Below, in pieces: positions 57,944 through 64,000 of a DNA stretch of 64,000 bases (position 1 is its first letter; every line of letters begins with the position of its first letter). This stretch comes from Ignavibacteria bacterium (GTDB lineage Bacteria > Bacteroidota > Ignavibacteria > Kapaibacteriales > Kapaibacteriaceae), in NCBI GenBank assembly GCA_016873895.1, contig VGVV01000006.1:50268-114267 (forward strand), given 5' to 3'. The notes under the pieces are model-generated. The model searched no databases and was not told the origin of the DNA. It saw nothing but the letters and a program-made list of their open reading frames with translations. The position numbers and the translations under genes were made by a program.

Positions 57944-58509
57944 CGTAGTTCACTGATAATCGTTGACATTTCTTCTTGTATCATTTTTTTAGCTCGGAAC
58001 ACACGCACCTTGGCCAGCGAAACACTGATACCATTGGCCTTTGCGATGTCCTCATAGGGCAGGTCATCAAAGTACTTCATCTCAAGTGCCTCTCGAAACT
58101 CCTCGGGAAGTTTGGCAATTGCATTGTGCAAGGCCTGCTTCAACATGAAGTCGCTGCTATGACGTTCACGTTCCTCGGGAGGCATCATTTCGTCTGAGTA
58201 CTCCAAGGTGTTCTTACGACCACGCAGAGCCTTTAGACAATAGTTGCGAGCAATTGTAAACAACCACGCCGCAAAAGAACCGTCGGAAAACGAGTTTCGC
58301 TTATCGTACACCGTTAGCGAAATGGTCTGAAACATATCTTGTGCTTCGTCGTGGCTACCAAGGGCACGCAGACAGTATGCGTATAGACGTTTGTCGTATC
58401 GCTTAAAGAGGCTCCGATAGGCCTGTTCGTCGTTATGGTCACGAACCAGCACAAAGAGCTCTTCATCTGACATAAGTACGTGCATGGAATCCACTGTTGT
58501 TGTCTGCAC
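57940..58509 (-). CDS. ECF-family RNA polymerase sigma factor
   Basis: 189 residues. Region 2 is seen as AYRSLFKRYDKRLYAYCLRAL, DEAQDMFQTISLTVY and FAAWLFTIARNYCLKALR; region 4 as LPEEFREALEMKYFDDLPYEDIA with the helix-turn-helix NGISVSLAKVRVFRAKK. There is no region 1 or 3, as expected for ECF sigma factors. The start may instead be an internal ATG (M9 or M13). A minus-strand TACATTTG lies 30 nt upstream, so the gene seems to be read by the housekeeping sigma factor. The paired membrane regulator follows with a 4-nt overlap. Confidence 0.92.
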   Translation of the reverse strand: MQTTTVDSMHVLMSDEELFVLVRDHNDEQAYRSLFKRYDKRLYAYCLRALGSHDEAQDMFQTISLTVYDKRNSFSDGSFAAWLFTIARNYCLKALRGRKNTLEYSDEMMPPEERERHSSDFMLKQALHNAIAKLPEEFREALEMKYFDDLPYEDIAKANGISVSLAKVRVFRAKKMIQEEMSTIISELR

Positions 58510-58539
58510 TGCAAGAAACCGCCCGCAGTAAATGAGTTA

Positions 58540-58547
58540 CAAATGTA
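58540..58547 (-). promoter_or_regulatory. Promoter -7 element TACATTTG for the ECF sigma gene
   Basis: Exact TAnnTTTG match on the minus strand. It overlaps the plus-strand element at 58546-58553 by two bases. Confidence 0.55.
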
Positions 58548-58553
58548 TGTTTG
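58546..58553 (+). promoter_or_regulatory. Promoter -7 element TATGTTTG for the FAD oxidoreductase
   Basis: Exact TAnnTTTG match ending three bases before the ATG at 58557, implying a leaderless transcript. Confidence 0.6.
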
Positions 58554-58556
58554 CAA

Positions 58557-59684
58557 ATGCAATCTTTCTGGGAGCAAACTAGCTGGCTCGAGGCAGATCT
58601 TGTTGTTATAGGTGGTGGTCTTGTAGGGATATCCACGGCTATAAGTTTCATTGAAAACAACCTCGGAAAAAAAGTAGTAGTACTTGAGCGCGGACTCGTT
58701 CCAAGCGGTGCCTCTACGAGGAATGCCGGTTTTGCCTGCTTTGGCTCGGTAAGCGAGATTGCTTCAGATATCGACTTAATGGGTGCAGATCGTGCTCGCG
58801 ATATTGTTCAGCAACGTATCGATGGATTAGCCCTGTTACGGGCTCGTTGCAAGGGGGCAGACATTGGCTATCAGGATGATGGTGGACACGAGATTTTTTG
58901 TGATAACCATCCAGCTCTTGCACGTATCGAAGAAGTAAACGACTGTATAGCTCCTATTCTGGGCAACAACGCATTCGCAATTCGTAATGATCTTATTCGT
59001 GCCTATGGATTTAGTAGTGCGGTAACTACACTGGTGCGTACTCCCTTCGAGGCAACACTAGATTCGGGTAAGCTTGTGCGGTCGCTCTGGAACATTGCCT
59101 CGTACAATGGTATCGATATTCGCACTGGCGCAGAAGTTGTCGAGGTTGATGATACAGGAGGTTGTGTTAACGTGCATGTTCGCACGCATCACAATGCGCA
59201 TACGATTACAGCACAGCAGGTTGTTCTTGCTACGAATGCTTGGATACCAGGCTTAGTAGCCAGTAGTCATATGCCAGCTATACGTCCTGGTCGGGGCCAG
59301 GTGCTCGTTACCGAACCACTTAGAAATCTTGCTTTGCGTGGTTCTTTTCACTTCGATGAAGGCTTCTATTATTTCAGGAATCTCGGCGATCGGGTTTTGT
59401 TAGGGGGCGGACGCAACCTTGATTTTGAAGCAGAGACTACAACATCTCATGAAACTACCGAGCCGATCCAGTCTGCTCTCGAATCTATGCTGCGAGATCT
59501 GATCCTACCAGAGCACCAAGAAATTGCAATTGCATATCGATGGGCTGGCACGATGGCATTCACAACTTCGAAGCAGCCATACGTTGGACGTGTTTCCCCA
59601 AGCATAGTTGTTGCGTTTGGTTGCAACGGCATGGGTGTTGCGCTTAGTAGCTCTATAGCAACAAGCGCATCTACCATGCTATGA
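58557..59684 (+). CDS. FAD-dependent amino-acid oxidase-like (DAO) oxidoreductase
   Basis: 375 residues. The N-terminal dinucleotide-binding motif is LVVIGGGLVGISTAI, followed by VVLERGLVPSGASTRNAGF, the usual DAO-family FAD stretch. QVVLATNAWIPGL occurs mid-protein and the C-terminal FAD loop is IVVAFGCNGMGVALSS. The family oxidises glycine, D-amino acids, sarcosine or related amines; the substrate is not identifiable. The ATG at 58557 is preferred over a TTG at 58551, which falls inside the promoter element. Divergent from the ECF sigma gene and convergent with the rhodopsin gene. Confidence 0.85.
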   Translation: MQSFWEQTSWLEADLVVIGGGLVGISTAISFIENNLGKKVVVLERGLVPSGASTRNAGFACFGSVSEIASDIDLMGADRARDIVQQRIDGLALLRARCKGADIGYQDDGGHEIFCDNHPALARIEEVNDCIAPILGNNAFAIRNDLIRAYGFSSAVTTLVRTPFEATLDSGKLVRSLWNIASYNGIDIRTGAEVVEVDDTGGCVNVHVRTHHNAHTITAQQVVLATNAWIPGLVASSHMPAIRPGRGQVLVTEPLRNLALRGSFHFDEGFYYFRNLGDRVLLGGGRNLDFEAETTTSHETTEPIQSALESMLRDLILPEHQEIAIAYRWAGTMAFTTSKQPYVGRVSPSIVVAFGCNGMGVALSSSIATSASTML

Positions 59685-59722
59685 CGGCAGATGCGCTTGA
59701 ATCTGTAAACCGGGAAGGATGT

Positions 59723-60496
59723 TTACCTTTCTGTGTCCTTGATTGCCATAGCGTATACAACCAAACCAAAGCCAATCTTGTTCACGGCATCACCGATGTT
59801 GTAGATCAGATCCATGTTTGATGGTGGTGCAATACCTGCAAGCAGGTTGCCCGGCAGGAGCATGTAACCAATTGGATAGATTGCCCAGCCTATAAGTGCG
59901 AACTTGCTAAGTTGATTAAAGGCAGCCTGGACTGTGGCGTTGCCAGAAGCAGCGGCAACTTTCTTGCCTTCGCCTACGAAGATTTCATAGATGATACCAG
60001 CCCAACCGATTGTAGAGATAACGCCCCACATCACATTGCTTTGTGGCTGTACTGCTTCGCCCATGTAGCCAGCAACGAGCATCAATACAGACGATGCGAT
60101 CAAACGCCACATCATACCAGATGATGCGCCAGCTGGACGCAGAAGCATGTAGAATTCTACGCACATCAAAGGAACAGTAAGTGTCCAGTCGATATAACGG
60201 AACTGCGTTGGCGATGTTCCCGTCTCCAACCACACGCCACGCATGTAGAAATAGTGCACAGCTGCGATCATAGTGATCAAGCCAGAAATGAGAAGCGACG
60301 TCTTCCACTTATCTGCTACACGTCCGCGTTCGAAGAAAAAGAACACAGAAGCAGCAAACATGGCCATATAGCCAGTGAAGAACGTAAAGCCGATATAGTC
60401 ACCGGCAGCAAGATTTCCGTCGGCAGCAAACGCTGTCGAAGAACCAAGGCAGAGTACAGTCAGCACCCACAGTGCAGTGCGTAGAACATTGGTCAT
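59723..60496 (-). CDS. Proteorhodopsin-type light-driven proton pump
   Basis: 257 residues, seven membrane helices after a signal peptide (TALWVLTVLCLGSSTAFA). Proton-pump residues are intact: acceptor D103 and donor E114 with T107 between (the DTE pattern in RYIDWTLTVPLMCVEF), His H81 beside helix B, and the retinal Schiff-base Lys K240 in NIGDAVNKIGFG. The spectral-tuning site equivalent to residue 105 of green proteorhodopsin is Met (M111), which predicts green absorption. GGAGG precedes the ATG. No retinal or carotenoid synthesis gene is in the window. It would supply proton-motive force in light. Confidence 0.97.
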   Translation of the reverse strand: MTNVLRTALWVLTVLCLGSSTAFAADGNLAAGDYIGFTFFTGYMAMFAASVFFFFERGRVADKWKTSLLISGLITMIAAVHYFYMRGVWLETGTSPTQFRYIDWTLTVPLMCVEFYMLLRPAGASSGMMWRLIASSVLMLVAGYMGEAVQPQSNVMWGVISTIGWAGIIYEIFVGEGKKVAAASGNATVQAAFNQLSKFALIGWAIYPIGYMLLPGNLLAGIAPPSNMDLIYNIGDAVNKIGFGLVVYAMAIKDTER

Positions 60497-60635
60497 CGTG
60501 AACCTCCGTTAATAAATGGTATAATGGGAACCGTCACGACTAGGATTCAGTTCCCGGAGCATCCTATAAGTGGCAAAATATTTTATAAACCAATGTAACA
60601 GCGGGCTACTTTTCCACATAAAGCCTAGAAGTAAG
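60497..60635. other. Divergent intergenic region between rhodopsin and rlmN
   Basis: About 150 bp, AT-rich in its middle. For rlmN a TAnnTTTG element is evident at its right end. For the rhodopsin no exact element is seen; a TATACC box lies about 30 nt before its start on the minus strand, so a different sigma factor or regulator may act. Confidence 0.35.
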
Positions 60636-60643
60636 TAGTTTTG
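60636..60643 (+). promoter_or_regulatory. Promoter -7 element TAGTTTTG for rlmN
   Basis: Exact TAnnTTTG match ending 6 nt before the ATG at 60650. Confidence 0.6.
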
Positions 60644-60649
60644 CCCGGT

Positions 60650-61759
60650 ATGGCAACAGCACAGCGCGATATCGTATCGGGTCCGATAGAGCTTAAGGGG
60701 CGCACCCTTCCAGAGCTCGAAAACCTGTTTTTAGAGCATGGAGAGCGTAAATACCGTGCTAAACAGGTTTACGACGCTATGTACATCCAGCGGGTAGCTG
60801 GATGCGAAGACATGGTGCTTCTGCCACAACCGTTGCGTGAGAAGCTTAATTCCGAGTTCCGTACGCAAAGTGTGCAGCTTAAGACTCTTCAGCATTCGCA
60901 GGACGGCACGAAGAAGTTCTTATTCGACCTTTGGGATGGCAGATCGGTAGAGAGCGTACTTATTCCTAGTGAGATGGTCGAGCAGGATGGTCAGCCGCGC
61001 AGGCTTACACTCTGCGTCTCAACACAAGTGGGCTGCAATCTGGGCTGTGTCTTCTGCGCAACAGCATCGCTCAAGTTAACCCGTAATCTTAGCTCGGGAG
61101 AGATTGTAGATCAGTTTCTTGAGGCTCAGAAGCATTCATCGAAGCCCATCACGAACATCGTCTTTATGGGCATGGGCGAGCCGATGAATAACTATGAGAA
61201 CGTGATGCTGGCCACGGAGATCTTTACCGACCAGCGCACGAAGATGGTTGCCCCGCGTCGAGTTACCCTCTCTACAGCAGGCGTTATCCCCGGTATCATC
61301 CGCATGGCCGATGAGGGACGTATCATCAAGCTTGCGCTTTCGCTACATGCAACTACGCAGGAGAGGCGTGCTGAGTTGATGCCAATTGCAAAGAAGTACA
61401 AACTTCCAGAGCTTATTGAGTCGCTGGAGTACTATTACCGTAAGACACGTAAGAGCGTGACGTATGAGTACATCTTATTCGACGGTTTTAACGATAGCAT
61501 CGAAGACGTGCGAAGGCTAGGCAAGCTAGCGCGCAGGATGCCTACGAAGGTAAATGTGATACCATTTCACGACATCGACTTTACGCAGCCACAGGGTTTT
61601 GCCAAGGAGCTACGTCCGTCTTCACGTGAGAAATTCGAGTGGTTCATACGTGAGCTCCGCAACGACGATGTAAACGTATTTATACGATCATCTTCTGGCG
61701 AAGACATCGACGCCGCCTGCGGTCAGCTCGCATTCTCAACAGAAAGTAGCGCAGCATGA
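60650..61759 (+). CDS. rlmN: 23S rRNA (adenine2503-C2) methyltransferase / tRNA methyltransferase
   Basis: 369-residue radical-SAM methyltransferase that methylates A2503 of 23S rRNA and A37 of some tRNAs. The iron-sulphur motif is C129-x3-C133-x2-C136 (CNLGCVFC) in STQVGCNLGCVFCATASL. Further signatures are FMGMGEPMNNYENV, TLSTAGVIPGI and LALSLHA, with the methyl-carrying Cys in DIDAACGQL near 361. The N-terminal HhH-like domain has KYRAKQVYDAMY. ATG 60650 is chosen over TTG 60641 because of the promoter element. Its stop overlaps the next gene by 4 nt. Confidence 0.96.
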   Translation: MATAQRDIVSGPIELKGRTLPELENLFLEHGERKYRAKQVYDAMYIQRVAGCEDMVLLPQPLREKLNSEFRTQSVQLKTLQHSQDGTKKFLFDLWDGRSVESVLIPSEMVEQDGQPRRLTLCVSTQVGCNLGCVFCATASLKLTRNLSSGEIVDQFLEAQKHSSKPITNIVFMGMGEPMNNYENVMLATEIFTDQRTKMVAPRRVTLSTAGVIPGIIRMADEGRIIKLALSLHATTQERRAELMPIAKKYKLPELIESLEYYYRKTRKSVTYEYILFDGFNDSIEDVRRLGKLARRMPTKVNVIPFHDIDFTQPQGFAKELRPSSREKFEWFIRELRNDDVNVFIRSSSGEDIDAACGQLAFSTESSAA

Positions 61760-62691
61760 GCCCCCTTCACCGAGTATTGGTATGCCTGCTTGTTCTTTGT
61801 GCAGCATCACTTGGCATCTTTGCTAGCGCTGGAGACAACTATCCATTAGACAGCTTTGACCCAGATCCCGAGCTTATCTACTATGTGCGTACTACGAACG
61901 GAGACGTCTTGTCTGGCTTGTCTACGCAGGTAAAGGAAGATGGCAAGGGGCATTACATAGAGCTCACAACGATCAATGGTCGCATACAGATATACGAAGT
62001 GAACATTGCCTGGATTGGCTTGTATGCAGACAGTTATCGGGCAGACAGTAGGGGTTTGATCATACCCAATGCAGAGCCCATTGGCAACGACGCCTACATC
62101 GGTGTTACCGAGGCCGTTATGCCCACCATTGGTTTTGGTTACACACCGTATCTGAATGTTGTAGCTGGGCGTACGATCATTCCGGGTATAGGTGCAGAGA
62201 ATCAGTTCTCGCTTGTGAACATCAAGAGCACGATTTACGAAGCTGAGAACGGACTCGTTGAAGGGGGCAAGCAATTTTATGCAGTGGGCTTTAACGCATC
62301 GTGGGTGAACGACGTAAACTTTATTGGTCACATATACGGTGCGGCAACATTTACCGGTAAGCGAACGCGCTTAACCACGCTGTTGCATTGGAAAGCCGTT
62401 GGTAAAGAAGTTTATACAATCAGTTCTGGTACCTTGGCCAGCCGATTTCAATTTCCCTACATCAATGGCACGCTTGGCGTTGCGTTAATGATGGATGTAC
62501 GATTTCCCGAGCTGCACGATGTACACCTCCTTGGCGAACTCTGGGGAGCAGACATCTCGCGTCCCGCCCAATCCGGCCTCTTTGTTGGCTTGCGCCAGAC
62601 CAACAACCAGCTTACATACGATTTCGGTCTCGGCCTTCTTCCAAGGGGCGTATTGGTTCCCATTGTGAATTTCGCCTGGACACCGTGGTAA
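61756..62691 (+). CDS. Exported beta-barrel protein with C-terminal Trp
   Basis: 311 residues with a signal peptide (VLVCLLVLCAASLGIFASA). The first 80 mature residues form an Sm- or SH3-like beta unit (YYVRTTNGDVLSGLSTQVKE, YIELTTINGRIQIYEVN). The rest alternates polar and aromatic residues (IGFGYTPYLNVVAGRTII, FYAVGFNASWVND, YDFGLGLLPRGVLVPIVNFAW) and ends in Trp, as outer-membrane proteins do. It overlaps rlmN by 4 nt, an unexpected partner for a membrane protein. No family name is assigned. Confidence 0.65.
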   Translation: MSPLHRVLVCLLVLCAASLGIFASAGDNYPLDSFDPDPELIYYVRTTNGDVLSGLSTQVKEDGKGHYIELTTINGRIQIYEVNIAWIGLYADSYRADSRGLIIPNAEPIGNDAYIGVTEAVMPTIGFGYTPYLNVVAGRTIIPGIGAENQFSLVNIKSTIYEAENGLVEGGKQFYAVGFNASWVNDVNFIGHIYGAATFTGKRTRLTTLLHWKAVGKEVYTISSGTLASRFQFPYINGTLGVALMMDVRFPELHDVHLLGELWGADISRPAQSGLFVGLRQTNNQLTYDFGLGLLPRGVLVPIVNFAWTPW

Positions 62692-62697
62692 CCGGTT

Positions 62698-62728
62698 TGT
62701 AGGGGCGAGCCGGTGGCTCGCCCTTACA
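62698..62728. repeat. REP-like palindrome adjacent to the RAYT gene
   Basis: 14-bp stem (one G-T pair) around the loop GGT: GGGCGAGCC (62703-62711) against GGCTCGCCC (62715-62723), extended by TGTAG..TTACA. It lies immediately 3' of the RAYT gene, has no U-tract, and resembles the palindromes mobilised by such transposases. No second copy was spotted in this window. Confidence 0.65.
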
Positions 62729-63266
62729 GTCTCTGCTGCCAGCGTGAGGGGTTGTTTTGGATATAGCGGGTGATGTTTGCGAGATGGGTGGAGTTGCGGA
62801 TGACAGACTCATGGTAGTTGCGTTGCCATATCTTCAAGGATGGGAGGCCCCAATTGCCCCTGACTCTTCGAGTGACCTGTGCCTTGATATGGCTTAAAAT
62901 TGAACCTATACTCTGTTGTTGGTATCCAGGTGAACAGACCGTGTCTGCATCTGCAAAGGCGCTAAGTATGCGCTCTCCATGCTCGTTGAGAATCCATATC
63001 ACACCATGTACGTGATCTGGCATGCAAACGAGAAGTTCTGAATCAACCGATACGTATGGTCGTACCAACGGTGTTTTAAGCCACTCATCTTGAACGATGT
63101 TGCCAACATCGAGTAAATGGACCCGGGCCTCTTGAATCTCCGAGAAGATCGGCTGGTGATAATAGGCCAGAACGGTGACGAAGTAGGCTACTGGAGCAGA
63201 GTAGTTGCGCTCTCGAAGGCGTACGGATGTTCTGACAGGCAGAAGCCCCTTGTTTTGATTTGACAT
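62724..63266 (-). CDS. REP-associated tyrosine transposase (Y1/HUH family)
   Basis: 180 residues of the IS200-like transposase superfamily, RAYT branch. The HUH motif is HVH in CMPDHVHGVIW, and the nucleophile Tyr is probably in IWQRNYHESVIRN, followed by RYIQNNPSRW. RLRERNYSAPVAYFVTVLAYY near the N-terminus is also typical. RAYTs nick and move REP palindromes and are usually single-copy and vertically kept. The ATG at 63266 is used; an in-frame GTG at 63290 is possible. A 9-bp inverted repeat surrounds the start. A REP-like palindrome flanks its 3' end. Confidence 0.88.
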   Translation of the reverse strand: MSNQNKGLLPVRTSVRLRERNYSAPVAYFVTVLAYYHQPIFSEIQEARVHLLDVGNIVQDEWLKTPLVRPYVSVDSELLVCMPDHVHGVIWILNEHGERILSAFADADTVCSPGYQQQSIGSILSHIKAQVTRRVRGNWGLPSLKIWQRNYHESVIRNSTHLANITRYIQNNPSRWQQRL

Positions 63267-63295
63267 AGAGTGATTCCTTTTGAAGTTCACTCTAT
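63265..63295. repeat. 9-bp inverted repeat over the RAYT start
   Basis: ATAGAGTGA (63265-63273) and TCACTCTAT (63287-63295) with 13 bp between. It covers both candidate start codons, so it may be an autoregulatory site or an mRNA hairpin that masks the start. Confidence 0.4.
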
Positions 63296-63402
63296 AGTGC
63301 CATTGAGGTATGCAAACGTGACAGATGCCGCATCCGAACCTTACATTTTAGGAGGTAGAGACCCTAAAAAACAAGGATGTGGGTCATTTCCAGTCACTTT
63401 GC

Positions 63403-63410
63403 TATATTCG
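63403..63410 (+). promoter_or_regulatory. Possible promoter element TATATTCG for tRNA-Phe
   Basis: One mismatch to TAnnTTTG, 15 bp before the tRNA 5' end, the same variant as upstream of cdd. Confidence 0.35.
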
Positions 63411-63425
63411 TGGCCCAACACAGCC

Positions 63426-63485
<60 letters not shown>

Positions 63486-63498
<13 letters not shown>

Positions 63499-63545
63499 CA
63501 CATATATCCTCCCGAACCACTCGTGTATCCTCCCCGACCACACGG
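63486..63545 (+). repeat. Partial direct repeat of the tRNA-Phe 3' end
   Basis: The tRNA 3' end CCCTCCCTGACCACAC is nearly repeated as TCCTCCCCGACCACAC some 43 bp later (14 of 16 bases). Such copies are left when an integrative element uses a tRNA gene; here it could be an old attachment scar. Confidence 0.4.
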
Positions 63546-63580
63546 GAAACCACGTCAAGTGGTTGGATAATAACGATGTT

Positions 63581-63620
63581 AGACCCTTTGAAACCGTAAG
63601 GATTCAGAGGGTCTTTCTGT
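63581..63620 (+). terminator. Hairpin terminator downstream of tRNA-Phe
   Basis: AGACCCTTTGAA (63581-63592) pairs with TTCAGAGGGTCT (63603-63614), 12 bp with one G-U pair, followed by a T-rich run (TTCTGTTT). Confidence 0.7.
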
Positions 63621-63717
63621 TTGACCCGTTTTCCTTGTTTGTAAGGACTTACGAGGACAGAAAACAGAAAAAAGACTACACTTTTAGGACTACACTTTTT
63701 GATGATGGTGAACGGGT

Positions 63718-63749
63718 TCCAGACGTCCCAAACCAAAGGGACGTCTGGA
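63718..63749. repeat. 12-bp perfect hairpin
   Basis: TCCAGACGTCCC (63718-63729) and GGGACGTCTGGA (63738-63749) with an 8-nt loop. No U-run. It sits just outside the IS3 left end. Confidence 0.6.
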
Positions 63750-63768
63750 CACCCTTCAAGTGTCATCG

Positions 63769-64000
63769 TGACGTGCTCCCCCAAAATACTACCAACTGAA
63801 ATGATAGTTTGGTGGTCGAAAGGAGCGAGGTATGGGACGCAAGCATCATACAGAAGAGCAGATCATAGGGATCCTGCGAGCAGCTGAGGTGATCGTATCG
63901 AAGGGAGGCACTATTGATGCCTTTTGCCGAGATCAGAAGATCACGGAAGCAACGTACTACAGATGGCGCAAGATCTATGGCGGTGTGGGACTCGAGCAGG
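63769..64000 (+). mobile_element. IS3-family insertion sequence, left end (truncated by window)
   Basis: The left terminus is inferred at TGACGTGCTCCCCC (63769-63782), the C-rich TG-starting end usual in this family, 63 bp before OrfA. The right end and OrfB are outside the window. Confidence 0.65.
63832..64000 (+). CDS. IS3-family transposase OrfA, N-terminal part
   Basis: 56 codons, open at the window edge. MGRKHHTEEQIIGILRAAEV, then GGTIDAFCRDQKITEATYYRWRKIYGG, is the helix-turn-helix DNA-binding start of OrfA in the IS407/IS2-like group. AGGAG (63821-63825) precedes the ATG at 63832. It appears intact as far as seen, in contrast to the dead OrfA remnant at 56964-57107, to which it is clearly related in type (YRWRKIYGG against YNWKAKYGG). 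Confidence 0.9.
   Translation, partial: MGRKHHTEEQIIGILRAAEVIVSKGGTIDAFCRDQKITEATYYRWRKIYGGVGLEQ

Larger units (their letters stand above)
63499..63831. other. Non-coding region between tRNA-Phe and the IS3 element
   Basis: No credible gene. It holds the partial tRNA repeat, the hairpin terminator at 63581-63614, the 12-bp hairpin at 63718-63749, and the probable IS3 left end near 63769. Short open frames here overlap these structures and have no family resemblance. Confidence 0.6.

Noticed and set aside
59704..59725. GTAAAC..GTTTAC hairpin between the oxidoreductase and rhodopsin genes as a terminator
   Set aside because: Six pairs only, a ten-base loop and no T-run on either strand.

Overview
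The window looks like a chromosomal segment of a Gram-negative bacterium from the Bacteroidota/Chlorobiota superphylum, plausibly a Kapabacteria- or Ignavibacteria-like lineage (inference; no rRNA is present to fix the taxonomy). Four things point there. Many exported proteins end in a type IX secretion system (T9SS) sorting domain. Lipoproteins and beta-barrel proteins are common. Mature exported proteins often begin with Gln. A TAnnTTTG promoter element of Bacteroidetes type recurs directly upstream of start codons. There is one tRNA (Phe, GAA) and no CRISPR array.

Layout. 1-9341: the end of rarA, an L,D-transpeptidase lipoprotein, a glutaminyl cyclase lipoprotein, two exported proteins, a CapA-like lipoprotein and a beta-CASP nuclease. 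9408-19736: an acyl-CoA and amino-acid block. It has a B12-domain/G-protein fusion, a DUF4397 lipoprotein and an IcmF-type acyl-CoA mutase (together a split IcmF), then a threonine dehydratase-like enzyme, gatB, a branched-chain aminotransferase and a fused 2-oxoacid dehydrogenase E1. 19985-35057: a TPR membrane protein and a run of five T9SS-exported surface proteins, three of which have codon use typical of very high expression. 35079-41623: glycosyltransferases, a methyltransferase and outer-membrane proteins. 41586-49320: mutY, cdd, an MFS transporter, guaA, a DJ-1 protein, metG and ftsL. 49317-55207: a PASTA-containing penicillin-binding protein and two envelope proteins.

55240-57107 is an AT-rich, decayed mobile island. 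It holds a C-terminal scrap of a type ISP restriction-modification enzyme, a 15-bp inverted repeat, two tandem DoxX-like membrane proteins and an IS3 orfA remnant that reaches the stop codon of an anti-sigma-like gene. 57101-62691: the anti-sigma/ECF sigma pair, a divergent FAD oxidoreductase, a green-type proteorhodopsin, rlmN and a beta-barrel protein. 62698-64000: a REP-associated tyrosine transposase with a REP-like palindrome, tRNA-Phe with a partial copy of its 3' end, hairpins, and the left end of an IS3-family element cut by the window edge.

How the genes connect. The aminotransferase, E1 fusion and acyl-CoA mutase are consistent with valine catabolism through isobutyryl-CoA to butyryl-CoA, with the threonine dehydratase feeding 2-oxobutyrate and propionyl-CoA. 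The glutaminyl cyclase would cap the N-terminal Gln left on many exported proteins after signal peptide cleavage. Functions are assigned by recognising motifs; no database search was run.
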